Part shown: in pieces, positions 17,042 through 26,248 of the stretch | Layout: the number at the start of each line of letters is the position of its first letter | Position numbering within the stretch: the stretch's first letter is position 1 | From: Hyphomicrobiales bacterium | GTDB lineage: Bacteria > Pseudomonadota > Alphaproteobacteria > Rhizobiales > Rhizobiaceae | DNA length: 64,000 nucleotides | Assembly: GCA_021775455.1 (NCBI GenBank) | Contig: JAJFHU010000020.1 | Span: forward strand, 1 to 64,000 | Reading direction: 5' to 3' | The notes under the pieces: model-generated | What the model saw: only the letters and a program-made list of their open reading frames with translations | What the model was told of the DNA's origin: nothing | Database searches by the model: none | Position numbers and translations under genes: made by a program

Positions 17042-19069
17042 TTACTTCAACGGCTCCAACGCTGCTGCAGACTTGGCCAACCGCACAAGATTCACAAACT
17101 CCGCACGATACCCGAACGGATCGTTGCCTTTGGCCGAATTCGCAAGTTCAATGACTTTGTCATAGTCAAAGTCGCCCGTATACTGGCCACCCCGCAGTAA
17201 TTGCCCAAATGCGGCAACTGCAGTGGCAAAGCGTGCTTCTCGGGGCGCTGATTTCACACTGTCCACCTCATCAGCAGTCGTAATTGGCGCAGTGATGAGT
17301 GTACTCGTGTCACTGTCCGGCAACTTGTAGCGGATTTTCATGAAGGCATATTCATTGCCGTTACTGTCGGACGCTGTCGTGCTTTTAGCCGCGCTGTTCT
17401 GGTAGCGCAGGCCATCGACCATACCCTTGGTACCCGATGGAGTCATTTCATAAAGTGCTGTTACTGTGTGTCCTGCACCAATGTCGCCAGCATCCACCTT
17501 GTCATTGTTGAAATCCTCGCGGTTGAGCATACGGGTTTCGTAACCAATCAGACGATATTCGCTCACCGTCGACGGATTGAACTCAATCTGCAGTTTTACA
17601 TCTTTGGCGATGGTAAAGAGCGTTGAACCTGCCTCCTCCACCAGCACTTTGCGGGCTTCATTGAGCGTATCGATATAGGCCGCATTGCCATTGCCATTCT
17701 GGGCAAGTGTCTGCATCAGCTCATCATTGTAGTTGCCCTGACCAAAGCCAAGCACCGAAAGTGTGACACCACTCTTGCGCTTGCGTTCAACGAAACTCTT
17801 CAATTCTTGCGGGTCGGTGATACCAACGTTGAAATCACCATCAGTTGCAAGAATGACGCGGTTTACGCCACCCTCAACCTTGTTGGCTTCCGCAAGCTGG
17901 TAGGCCTGGCGAATACCTTCCGCACCAGCAGTAGAGCCGCCGGCATAAAGTCGCTCCAGCGAAGACAAAATCTTCGCCTTGTCCGCGACCTTGGTTGGTT
18001 CCAGAACCGTTCCGGCACTCCCCGCATAGGTGACAATTGATACTGTGTCATCAGGCTTGAGCGACGACAGCAACAGCTTGAACGAATTGATCAACAATGG
18101 CAGCTTGTCAGGCGAATTCATTGACCCGGACGTGTCAAGCAGGAAAACCAGATTAGCCTTCGGTGCTTCCGATTTCGGCAATTCATATCCCTTGATACCG
18201 ATGCGCAGGAGCTTCGTTTCCTCGTTCCAGGGCGTCGGCATGACCGATACATGCGCCTTGAACGGAGCCTCGGCATTGGTCGGAGGCTCATAGGTATAAT
18301 CGAAATAATTGATCATTTCCTCGACCCGCACCGCGTCCTTCTGCGGCAACACACCACCATTCAGCGCACCGCGCACAAAGGCATAAGAGGCAGTGTCCAC
18401 ATCAACCGAGAATGTTGAAACCGGATCTTCGGCGACAACTTTCACCGGGTTGGTGACAATTTCCGAAAACTTGTCACGCCCCTGATCCTTGTAGGTTGGC
18501 TGAACCACATCATTGCTGCTGGGAACTGACGCAAACTCAGCTGATGATTGTGGGGCCACAGCAAGTTTCCTTGCAACTTTGCCAATTACCAAACCTTGGT
18601 TAAATGATTCAGCAATCGGCGCCGATTGATCAGCATCCTGAAGGGCAAGCGGTCCGGCGAGTGAATCGACCTCCTCTTCCTTCTCTTGATCCCGGCTTCT
18701 ATCCTCTCCGCGATTGCCGGTTTCATTCACTACCTTCTCGGCAGGCTCAAATTGCAGACCGGGAGCAAGCTCAAGCAAATTCACATTCACGGCAACCGCA
18801 AGCGCTGCAAGGCTTGCACCACCAGCCATAATGTAGGGAAGTTTGGGTCGGGCAATATTCATAATTCGTCTCCATTCAAACCAACCAGCTTTTTTGCTGG
18901 TCTGATTGTTGAGACGGTTCTCGTCACCAATTCCTTGGGCGGCAGCTTCACTTTCTTCTTCAAACAGTAAAACGGCAGCATCAATCACCTGATTACGGGA
19001 ATCTCCGCTCGGTTCAACTGCATCAAGCTGACGAAACGCTCTTGTCAATTTGTCCAATTGATCGCTCAT
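17042..19069 (-). CDS. vWA-domain membrane protein with DUF3520 tail, coupled to an ECF sigma factor
   Basis: This 675-residue protein has a cytoplasmic N-terminal stretch (1-75), one membrane helix (about 78-98, 'LPYIMAGGASLAALAVAVNV'), an acidic linker, a von Willebrand N-terminal module ('FSVDVDTASYAFVRGALNGG'), a vWA domain with an intact MIDAS motif 'NLVFLLDTSGSMNSPDKLPL' and a C-terminal DUF3520-like region. The architecture is that of YfbK-like proteins. Its ATG overlaps the stop of the ECF sigma gene by four bases (ATGA), so translation is coupled. N-in topology with a periplasmic vWA domain would let it act as an unusual anti-sigma or signal receptor; that role is inferred from arrangement, not shown. 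Confidence 0.88.
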   Translation of the reverse strand: MSDQLDKLTRAFRQLDAVEPSGDSRNQVIDAAVLLFEEESEAAAQGIGDENRLNNQTSKKAGWFEWRRIMNIARPKLPYIMAGGASLAALAVAVNVNLLELAPGLQFEPAEKVVNETGNRGEDRSRDQEKEEEVDSLAGPLALQDADQSAPIAESFNQGLVIGKVARKLAVAPQSSAEFASVPSSNDVVQPTYKDQGRDKFSEIVTNPVKVVAEDPVSTFSVDVDTASYAFVRGALNGGVLPQKDAVRVEEMINYFDYTYEPPTNAEAPFKAHVSVMPTPWNEETKLLRIGIKGYELPKSEAPKANLVFLLDTSGSMNSPDKLPLLINSFKLLLSSLKPDDTVSIVTYAGSAGTVLEPTKVADKAKILSSLERLYAGGSTAGAEGIRQAYQLAEANKVEGGVNRVILATDGDFNVGITDPQELKSFVERKRKSGVTLSVLGFGQGNYNDELMQTLAQNGNGNAAYIDTLNEARKVLVEEAGSTLFTIAKDVKLQIEFNPSTVSEYRLIGYETRMLNREDFNNDKVDAGDIGAGHTVTALYEMTPSGTKGMVDGLRYQNSAAKSTTASDSNGNEYAFMKIRYKLPDSDTSTLITAPITTADEVDSVKSAPREARFATAVAAFGQLLRGGQYTGDFDYDKVIELANSAKGNDPFGYRAEFVNLVRLAKSAAALEPLK

Positions 19070-19605
19070 ACTTCTTCTCTCGCCATAATCTTCAGTTTCT
19101 TGCGCAACTCATGCATACGCCAGGAAACAGTGGATTCCTTGATTTCCAGCACCTTTGCCGCTTCTGCATGGTTCAGTCCTTCGGCCAAAACCAGCACGGC
19201 TGTCTCCCTCAATTCGTCACCAACTTCCTTCAGGCATTCATAGAGCCAGCGAAGCTCTTTCGCCCGTTCACTGTCTTCTTCCCGTTGCATCGCACTTACC
19301 TCGCCATAAATCTGACGGGCCCTGTCATGGGCCGATTGTTTTCTCCAATGGTCGCGAACATGATTGACAACAACCCGATAAAGCCACGTGGAAAACTTCG
19401 CTTCCCCACGATATGAGTGGATTTTGCGCGCGAGCCCCATGCAGATTTCTTGAGTTACATCTTCGGCATCTTCTCGCGTACCGCAAAACCGCAAAGACAG
19501 GCGGAAAACCACATCATAATACTGCTCCAGCAATGCGCGGAATGCCGCCCCATCACCTTTTGCAGCGCGCGCTGCCAGTTCATCACTATCGACTTTCATG
19601 CGCAT
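19066..19605 (-). CDS. ECF-type RNA polymerase sigma factor
   Basis: The 179-residue protein has sigma region 2 ('YDVVFRLSLRFCGTREDAED' then VTQEICMGLARKI, and FSTWLYRVVVNHVRDHWRK) and region 4 ('LNHAEAAKVLEIKESTVSWR' with MHELRKKLK). It lacks regions 1 and 3, as ECF sigma factors do. It is the first gene of a two-gene unit with the vWA protein, its likely regulator. No canonical ECF promoter (GGAAC-N16/17-CGTT) was found in the 80-bp upstream spacer. Target genes are unknown; the sigma factor may be activated by envelope signals sensed by the vWA protein. Confidence 0.93.
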   Translation of the reverse strand: MRMKVDSDELAARAAKGDGAAFRALLEQYYDVVFRLSLRFCGTREDAEDVTQEICMGLARKIHSYRGEAKFSTWLYRVVVNHVRDHWRKQSAHDRARQIYGEVSAMQREEDSERAKELRWLYECLKEVGDELRETAVLVLAEGLNHAEAAKVLEIKESTVSWRMHELRKKLKIMAREEV

Positions 19606-19685
19606 GATTACCTATAGGACGCACGACAACGGCAATTCCTTGGCAATTAGAAAATTAAAATGAAAATTGACGCAAAATCAGTTGC

Positions 19686-20297
19686 TTATTCCTGCCATCG
19701 CGGGCGCGGAAGTTCGTGAATTTCGCTGGTATGCCCAAAATCCAGATACCCTAAACGGCTTACGGGCTTGGCAATATTGACGTCAAAGCGGCCTTCCTGG
19801 ATGAAATTTTCGTTGATATGAACACCAACAACCTGACCCAACACCAACACCACACTGGCCTTGTTGCCGTTTATGTCCACAGGCTCAATGATTTCAGTCG
19901 TCTTGCATTCGAGTGCTGCTGCGGCCCTTGCAACCCTTGGTGGGGAGACGATTTCTGATTGTGCACGCTCTATTCCGCAATGGTCAAACTCACTTACGCC
20001 AGCCGGTGCCGGAACACTTGACGCATTCATCTCCGCTTCCACCGCTTGACCGACATAATTAAAAACAAACTCTCTCATTTCCATTGCATTACGCGAAGAA
20101 TCCTTGTGTCCTTCAGACGAAAACATCAACAATGGTGGATTACTGCCAATCGCATTGAAAAAACTGTATGGCGCAAGATTTGCCACACCGTCCATGTTTA
20201 GGGAGGATATCCAACCGATCGGTCGTGGCGCGATGATCGCTTTTAAAGGATCATGAGGGAGAAGATCATGATCGCGATTTTCAGGCGTATAAAACAT
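19686..20297 (-). CDS. Flavin reductase-like FMN-binding split-barrel protein
   Basis: The 203-residue protein has the flavin reductase domain throughout. It opens 'MFYTPENRDHDLLPHDPLKA' and continues 'IIAPRPIGWISSLNMDGVAN' and LAPYSFFNAIGSNPPLLMFS, the FMN-binding loop region of the family. Such proteins bind FMN or use NAD(P)H to reduce flavin for partner oxygenases, although many act on unknown substrates. It is a single gene on the minus strand. No monooxygenase partner is adjacent; the nearest FAD monooxygenase is more than 20 kb away. Confidence 0.9.
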   Translation of the reverse strand: MFYTPENRDHDLLPHDPLKAIIAPRPIGWISSLNMDGVANLAPYSFFNAIGSNPPLLMFSSEGHKDSSRNAMEMREFVFNYVGQAVEAEMNASSVPAPAGVSEFDHCGIERAQSEIVSPPRVARAAAALECKTTEIIEPVDINGNKASVVLVLGQVVGVHINENFIQEGRFDVNIAKPVSRLGYLDFGHTSEIHELPRPRWQE

Positions 20298-20400
20298 AAT
20301 TGGCAGGTTTCTTGTTTAGCAGGACCAGCTTTCCTAACCGTTGATTTGCCACTTCGCAATCACTTGCCTTGAAAATCTCCAGCTTTTGCGTTTGATGGTA

Positions 20401-21279
20401 ATGACCACAAACCAATATCGGGCTGTTATGCGAACTCGCCACCTTTTTAATATCCTTCTGCTCGTCATGGGAACCATGTTGGCAGCATTGCCTGCGGTTG
20501 GGCAATCTTCGAGCCAGAAGCAACGGGTTGTTCTTGAGGCGCGACTTACACCACAAAGCAAGGTCATTAGCGACGGTATTGAGTGGCGGGTCTACCAAAA
20601 CCGCCCAAATGCGGATGGAAAGCTTCCACTGCTGGCTTATGCTGAGGGCGGGGTCAAGGCATTCGATATTACTCCAGGCGAATATTTGGTGCATGCTGCC
20701 TATGGGCACGCTGGCGCGGTTAAGCGGATCATCGTTGATAGCGATTCTCGCCGTGAAGAATTCAATCTCAATGCAGGCGGATTGAGGCTCAGCGCAATTG
20801 CCGCGGTAAATACCCCCATACCAAACCGCTCATTACGCTTCGACATATTTTCTGAATTTGATGAAAAAGCCGGCCAAAGGAGATTATTGGCCCGGGATAT
20901 CAGGCCGGACGAAGTTGTTGCGTTTCCAGTGGGCACCTATCATGTCGTTTCCCGCTTTGGCAGCCTAAACGCTGAAGTTCGTGCCGATTTACGGGTTCAA
21001 CCGGGTAAACTTACCGAAGCCAACATGCTGCATCGGGCAGCCATGATCACATTCCGGTTGGTCAGAAGCGAGGGTGGTGATGCAATTGCTGATACAGCCT
21101 GGTCAATTCTGACCGAAAGCGGCGATGTTATCGAAGAACGGGCGAGTACCTTTCCCACAATGGTCCTTGCTGAGGGCAACTACACGGCGATCGCAAAAAA
21201 CAACGATACAATTTATTCTCAGGATTTTCGGGTCCGTTCCGGCATCAATCATGATGTCGAAGTGCTGGCTGTGAACTAG
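20401..21279 (+). CDS. Exported protein of unknown function
   Basis: From the ATG at 20401 the product has about 292 residues. A signal peptide is clear: 'RHLFNILLLVMGTMLAALPA' followed by VGQ-S. The mature part is rich in beta strands with motifs such as 'VVLEARLTPQSKVISDGIEW', 'YAEGGVKAFDITPGEYLVHA' and 'LAEGNYTAIAKNNDTIYSQD'; it looks like two or three Ig-like or carboxypeptidase-regulatory-like modules in tandem (inferred from repeated PGEY/EGNY patterns). Upstream in-frame ATGs at 20341 and 20395 and a downstream one at 20428 exist, and none has a convincing Shine-Dalgarno. I do not recognise the family. Confidence 0.7.
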   Translation: MTTNQYRAVMRTRHLFNILLLVMGTMLAALPAVGQSSSQKQRVVLEARLTPQSKVISDGIEWRVYQNRPNADGKLPLLAYAEGGVKAFDITPGEYLVHAAYGHAGAVKRIIVDSDSRREEFNLNAGGLRLSAIAAVNTPIPNRSLRFDIFSEFDEKAGQRRLLARDIRPDEVVAFPVGTYHVVSRFGSLNAEVRADLRVQPGKLTEANMLHRAAMITFRLVRSEGGDAIADTAWSILTESGDVIEERASTFPTMVLAEGNYTAIAKNNDTIYSQDFRVRSGINHDVEVLAVN

Positions 21280-21401
21280 GGTCAAGACCCCAGCCACCTT
21301 TTCATCCAATTCTCTTACCGAAATCCGGTGTGACAGTTTTCATTTCGGTGACTTTATGGTGATCTGATCCCGTACCCGCGACGTACTCAAATGACCAATA
21401 A

Positions 21402-21506
21402 CTTACGTAACGTAAGATTGTGATAACATTATTTTATAATTCCAGAACCTAGTATCATAACGGCTAATTTCAGGGTTTAGTCGATTAGAGTTTTGTGATA
21501 ACATTA
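21402..21506 (+). promoter_or_regulatory. Palindrome and 14-bp direct repeats upstream of exported-protein gene
   Basis: A perfect 15-bp palindrome, CTTACGT-A-ACGTAAG, lies at 21402-21416. One base later begins TTGTGATAACATTA (21418-21431), which recurs exactly at 21493-21506, 75 bp apart. The second copy ends 37 bp before the ATG at 21544, a good position for an operator or activator site. A related sequence precedes nnrS. No regulator can be named from sequence. Confidence 0.55.
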
Positions 21507-21543
21507 CATCAGTTGCGAAACAAATGAACTTGGAGGATGCGCC

Positions 21544-22209
21544 ATGCCCAGGACTGCAAATATTAAAGGTGCAATTACAGCTTTGTATCTGGCCGCATTG
21601 TTCAGCGTCGCGACACTGTTATCCGCTCACGCCAGTGAACAGATCAAGTTCAAAAAAGTCAAAAACATTCAGTACATTGCGACATTGGCCGACAAAGACA
21701 CAACCAGCGGCGACGGTGCGCAAACCTGGGGTCTTTGGAAAAAGGATCCTGGTCCGCGCGGCGTATGGCTTTCATTGTATTCGACCATGATGGCAACCGG
21801 CGGATACGCCCCTGCCCTTTGGAAGTTCGACACTGAAGACTGGTGGCTGGATGAAAACGGCTTGCTCATGGAAAAGCCGGAATTCCCGATTGCACCGGGC
21901 AGATATCTTGTCACCGGTGGTCGCGAAATGAACTCGGTTCTTACTATTCACGAACCGGATGAAGAGGGTAACCAGCGCTGGGAACTTTCAAAAGGCGCGA
22001 CCATATATGACGTAACGCATTTGGCATGCCGCTCTGCGCGTTACAGGCCACAAAAGGATACAGCTCCCTGTTCACCAGCGAATGTGAACCGAAACGTGTT
22101 CAAGATCGCACCAAATGACCCAATGCCCGCGGTATCTGGTTGTAAAAAACTGGATTACACCGTTCTGATCGTCATAGGTGTTGAAGTGAAAGAAGACGAA
22201 ACCGGCTAG
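21544..22209 (+). CDS. Exported tryptophan-rich protein of unknown function
   Basis: This 221-residue protein has an N-terminal signal sequence ('[20 protein letters not shown]' then S-E-Q). The mature part begins '[20 protein letters not shown]' and has '[20 protein letters not shown]' and '[17 protein letters not shown]', motifs I associate with a conserved but uncharacterised proteobacterial exported family. Four cysteines in the C-terminal third ([25 protein letters not shown]) could form disulphides. Shine-Dalgarno TTGGAGGATG lies upstream. Its promoter carries exact repeats (21402-21506), so it is likely tightly regulated. The stop overlaps that of convergent thrS by four bases. Confidence 0.75.
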   Translation: MPRTANIKGAITALYLAALFSVATLLSAHASEQIKFKKVKNIQYIATLADKDTTSGDGAQTWGLWKKDPGPRGVWLSLYSTMMATGGYAPALWKFDTEDWWLDENGLLMEKPEFPIAPGRYLVTGGREMNSVLTIHEPDEEGNQRWELSKGATIYDVTHLACRSARYRPQKDTAPCSPANVNRNVFKIAPNDPMPAVSGCKKLDYTVLIVIGVEVKEDETG

Positions 22210-24200
22210 CCGATCTCGTTTTCTTTTCGAACATCCGGTGGGACTGCCTCCTCTGCAAGCGCGGCAATTGCCTCGTCCAGTCCATAGGATTTTTGATCCT
22301 TCGAACCCAGTCGTCGCATGTTGACGGTGCCCTCATCCGCTTCACGCATTCCACAAACGAGAATCACCGGTACTTTGGCCAACGAATGTTCGCGAACCTT
22401 GTAATTGATCTTCTCGTTGCGAGTATCTGCTGAAGCAGTCAGACCCGCCTTTTTCAAGCGAGCAACAACCTGTTCCGTATAATCATTGGCGTCTGAGGTA
22501 ATCGAAGCAACGACAACTTGCAGCGGTGATAGCCAAAGCGGGAAATGGCCGGAATAGTTTTCAATCAAAATCCCGAGAAAGCGCTCCATGGAACCGCAGA
22601 TCGCACGGTGAATCATGACCGGTTGCTTCTTCTCACTGTCACTGTCGATGTAAAACGCACCAAAGCGCTCAGGCAGATTAAAGTCGACTTGAGTAGTGCC
22701 AATTTGCCAATCCCGCCCGATTGCATCTTTCAGCGTGTATTCGAATTTGGGGCCGTAAAAAGTCCCCTCACCTTCGTTTACACCGGTTGTAATACGCCCT
22801 TCAGACTCAACAGCCATCTTGTCGAGAACCCGGCGAAGAATATCTTCTGCATGATCCCACATGGCATCTGTGCCAACACGTTTTTCCGGGCGGGTTGCAA
22901 GTTTTACTTCAACCTGTTCGAAGCCAAAATCCTCATAGACTGACATCATCAGATCATTTATCCGCAGAATTTCTTCCTCTAGCTGATCCTCAGTGCAAAA
23001 CACATGGGCATCATCCTGAGTAAACCCACGCACCCGCATCAGGCCGTGAAGCGCGCCGGATGGCTCATATCTATGCACCGCGCCAAATTCCGCAAGTCGT
23101 ACAGGTAGATCACGGTATGACTTCAAGCCGTGTTTGAAAATCTGCACATGCCCAGGGCAATTCATGGGCTTCAGCGCAAAGACGCGGTGATCAGCCTCTT
23201 CATCCTTGTCGTTGATGAAAGCATGGGCAGATTTAACCGCGAACATGTTTTCATTGTACCAGCCCCAGTGGCCGGAAGTTTCCCAAAGCCCCTTGTCGAG
23301 AATTTGAGGCGCATTGACCTCTTCATAGGTGCCTTCAAGGCGGCGGCGCATGTAGGAAACCATGGACTGGAATATCCGCCAGCCCTTGGAGTGCCAGAAG
23401 ACAACCCCCGGCCCTTCTTCCTGGAAGTGGAACAGATCCATCTCGCGACCAAGTTTGCGATGGTCACGCTTTTGTGCTTCTTCCAGCATGAACTGGTATT
23501 GTTTAAGCTGCTTTTCATCGGCCCAGGCAGTGCCGTAGATGCGGGTCAGCATCGCGTTTTTGCTGTCACCGCGCCAATAGGCGCCAGCAACGTTCATCAG
23601 CTTGAAAGCCTGGCCGATATCATTGGTGGAACGCATGTGGGGTCCACGGCAAAGATCAAGCCATTCGCCCTGCTTGTAAATCTTCAGTTCCTGATCTTCC
23701 GGAATAGCGTCAACCAGCTCGACCTTGTAGCTTTCACCTTTCTCGGCGAAATAGGCCTTGGCCTCATCCCGGCCCCAGACCTCCTTGGTGAAGGGTTGGT
23801 TGCGGCCGATGATTTCCTTCATCTTCTTTTCGATGACGGGTAAATCTTCCGGTGTGAAGGGCTCATTGCGAGCGAAATCATAGTAAAATCCATTCTCAAT
23901 AACCGGGCCGATTGTGACTTGTGTACCGGGCCACAATTCCTGAACCGCTTCGGCCAACACATGTGCGCAATCGTGTCGGATGAGTTCCAGCGCACCTTCA
24001 TCAGTGCGCGCTACAAGCTCCAGTGCGCCATCATTATTAATAGGATCGGTTAAGTCCCGCAGCTCGCCATCAAGGGCATAGGCAACGGATTTTTTGGCCA
24101 GGGATTTGGCGATGGATTCAGCAACTTCCAGCCCGGTTACACCGGCAGGAAATTCCCGCTTTGAACCATCTGGAAATGAAAGGGAAACGGCGTCCGCCAT
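22206..24200 (-). CDS. thrS: Threonine-tRNA ligase
   Basis: ThrRS charges tRNA-Thr. The 664-residue protein has the usual order: N-terminal TGS domain (1-65), the SAD editing domain (about 70-230, with '[20 protein letters not shown]', the HxxxH zinc motif), class II catalytic core with motif 1 around residue 290, '[20 protein letters not shown]' (zinc Cys), motif 2 '[20 protein letters not shown]', motif 3 '[17 protein letters not shown]', and the C-terminal anticodon-binding domain. AAGGAG sits 7 bases before the ATG. A small GC hairpin (about 24220-24237) in the leader could be an attenuator-like element, but I see no T-box and would not expect one here. Confidence 0.98.
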   Translation of the reverse strand: MADAVSLSFPDGSKREFPAGVTGLEVAESIAKSLAKKSVAYALDGELRDLTDPINNDGALELVARTDEGALELIRHDCAHVLAEAVQELWPGTQVTIGPVIENGFYYDFARNEPFTPEDLPVIEKKMKEIIGRNQPFTKEVWGRDEAKAYFAEKGESYKVELVDAIPEDQELKIYKQGEWLDLCRGPHMRSTNDIGQAFKLMNVAGAYWRGDSKNAMLTRIYGTAWADEKQLKQYQFMLEEAQKRDHRKLGREMDLFHFQEEGPGVVFWHSKGWRIFQSMVSYMRRRLEGTYEEVNAPQILDKGLWETSGHWGWYNENMFAVKSAHAFINDKDEEADHRVFALKPMNCPGHVQIFKHGLKSYRDLPVRLAEFGAVHRYEPSGALHGLMRVRGFTQDDAHVFCTEDQLEEEILRINDLMMSVYEDFGFEQVEVKLATRPEKRVGTDAMWDHAEDILRRVLDKMAVESEGRITTGVNEGEGTFYGPKFEYTLKDAIGRDWQIGTTQVDFNLPERFGAFYIDSDSEKKQPVMIHRAICGSMERFLGILIENYSGHFPLWLSPLQVVVASITSDANDYTEQVVARLKKAGLTASADTRNEKINYKVREHSLAKVPVILVCGMREADEGTVNMRRLGSKDQKSYGLDEAIAALAEEAVPPDVRKENEIG

Positions 24201-24462
24201 CTGATTTACTCCTTGTCCAGTCCCGCAAACGAGCGCGGGTGGTTGATCATTGGGTTATGTAAGCGCTGTTTAAGAGATTTGTTTGGCAGGTGCAAGTGGT
24301 GGGGAAAGGGGAAGTTGCTCGTTTGCAGCTTCCCAACTAGATCAGTATTTCTCAATAATTTCGCCAAAAGTGAAAATTCGCCACTGTCTGATCAGTTTGA
24401 ATCTCCAGCGGACAGATTTAACCCATGAGTTGCATCTACCAATTGAGGCGTAAAAGTTTGGC

Positions 24463-25719
24463 CTACTTCGCAAGGCGAACCGTTGTGCCGGATGATGCCG
24501 CAATGCCATCAGGTACGGGGATATCAGACGCGCTGTAATCGGAATTTACCTGCAGATCAGCGGTATCAATTCGTATTTGGTTCGCGACAATTGCGGTCCA
24601 ATTGGAAGTTTGACCCACTTTACTATCCTTTTCGGCAATCAGTTTTCCTCTCGGAATATAGATTGTTCCTTCTAACTGTTCAGCGTTCTTGCTTCTGATA
24701 ACAAATTTGCGATCAGGCGGAGCGCTTCGATCCTCGAAAAACAGAATCCCTGCCAATGGCCCAGTTTTCGGGGCGGACAGCTTAAGTGTGGAAGAAGGCC
24801 CAAAGTCCATGGTAGATTTATCGCCTTCAAAATAAAAACCAACATTTTTACCCGTAATTAGCGAAGTGCCTGATACTTCAAAAGGGCCATCTTTTATTAC
24901 ATAAATTCCCGGTTTGAATTCGACTTTGGATTTTCCAATTTTTAAGCCACCGCAATAGGTTCCGGGCCGCAGAATTATTGATTTTCCAAATAGGCTTAAA
25001 TCGTTGACATCACATGATCCTGCCACCGGTGCGACGCGGTCGACCAAGGGGTCGGTAATTTGCGGACTGTCAGTAATGGGTTCTGGTTTGAAATCGTCGC
25101 GTATTCCAGAATAGCCCCCTGCGGAATATGTGCTCGTTGCTTGCAAAACCGCGCCCTTTTTTAGTGAAATTCCATTAGATGAGGTTGAATTGGAATATAT
25201 TGCGCAACCATTTGCATTAAATTGGGCTTTACCTAAAGCATGAAGCACATCATCGTTAGTGCTGTTAAGAGCAATCACACAAATACTCTCTGATCCCGTG
25301 CGTTTCGCCGTTGCGGATGCATTGATTGGCATCACTGCACTGCTCAAATGATGCAGAACGAAAGGCGTCCAGTAATAAGCAACATCAACCGTAATCTCTG
25401 TCTGATCCGATGAAGCAGTAGTCATTACCTTGAAATCGGAGGCAGCCTTGGAGCCGGGAGTAATCCCCATGTTCGCATAAACATAATTTTCTGCAATGGC
25501 CTGTCAATCAGCATCATTTATGCTTGTGAGCCCAGCTTCCCTGTTGGTAGCAATCGCAGCCGAATCCACCGCCTGCTGCAGCCCGGATTTTTGCCGGTGC
25601 AAAATCGTAAAGTCGGTGGCACTGCCCATCGCAAACAACAGGGGCACCGCCAGGACAGCCGACATCAGCGCCACATTACCTTTGGTACATTCAATAAACT
25701 TTTTGTGAATGTTAAGCAA
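24463..25719 (-). pseudogene. TadG-like paralogue interrupted by one in-frame TGA
   Basis: The frame runs from 25719 to 24463 as 419 codons, broken only by TGA at 25504-25506. Before the stop are 71 residues with the TadG-like membrane segment ('KGNVALMSAVLAVPLLFAMG') and 'LQQAVDSAAIATNREAGL'. After it the same frame continues QAIAENYVYANMG and the full beta-rich domain ('PGTYCGGLKIGKSKVEF', 'PGIYVIKDGPFEVSGTSL'), parallel to the intact protein at 13260-14546. There is no frameshift and the rest looks undamaged. It is either a very recent nonsense mutation, an assembly error or read-through. Internal re-initiation at 25470 is possible but would lack the membrane anchor. Confidence 0.75.
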
Positions 25720-25840
25720 ATTTAATCCTCATTAATATTTATCGTAGTGAAAAAATATTAATTAATTGCCAAATTTGAGCGCAGTCTGCCGTGGCGGATT
25801 TAGTGATTTGTTCATAATTCAACCGAGGCGCTTTACATTG

Positions 25841-26020
25841 GCAACGGATATTGATGTCTGCTTTTGTGATCCACACCATCCGTGGCAGCGAGGTTCAAAC
25901 GAGGACACCAACCGTCTCTTTAGACAGTTGCTTCCAAAAGGAACTGACCTGTCTGCCCTCTCCCAGGCCTGTCTCGACAAGATTGCACGTCAACTCAACG
26001 AACGCCCAAGAAAGACATTG
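25841..26020 (+). mobile_element. IS30-family transposase remnant (C-terminal fragment)
   Basis: About 60 codons match the end of the IS30 DDE transposase domain: '[19 protein letters not shown]' followed by [13 protein letters not shown] and '[16 protein letters not shown]'. The catalytic Glu of the DDE triad is in 'RGSNEDTN', while the upstream Asp residues and the N-terminal DNA-binding part are absent. The flanking sequence in the same frame is unrelated. No terminal inverted repeats or target duplication were recognised. The insertion is therefore an old, dead fragment. It lies just upstream of the broken TadG-like gene, so it may mark a past rearrangement there. Confidence 0.8.
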
Positions 26021-26195
26021 CTACAATTCCAGGTTATCCAAATCGCAACAGGGTATCCATACCAATGGAGGCCTCCAAGCAGAAGTTGGCGTGCAGCAAA
26101 CAGCGTCGGGCCTAAACGTTTGTATCGAAGAAAACTGCTTCCACTCAACCAAAATTGTATAGCAACAGTTCGTTACCCCAATTCTTTTCCCATAT

Positions 26196-26224
26196 AAAAA
26201 AAGGACGGGAAGTACCCGCCCTTT
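26196..26224 (-). terminator. Rho-independent terminator of aceA
   Basis: AAAGGACGGG (26200-26209) pairs with CCCGCCCTTT (26215-26224) around a 5-nt loop, allowing one G-U pair. On the minus strand a run of T follows. It lies 25 bp after the aceA stop and is correctly oriented for it. Confidence 0.85.
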
Positions 26225-26248
26225 ACCAGTCATGATTTCCTGAAAAGA

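Noticed and set aside
23130-23843. A 237-codon plus-strand frame antisense to thrS.
   Set aside because: It is a shadow of the thrS codon pattern and has no ribosome binding site or family match.
24330-24455. A tRNA-like stretch on the minus strand, with GCCTCAATTGGTAGATGC resembling a D-arm and TTCAAAC resembling a T-loop.
   Set aside because: The anticodon stem and acceptor stem do not pair, and the T-stem has mismatches. No tRNA can be folded, so it is at best a chance or long-decayed likeness.
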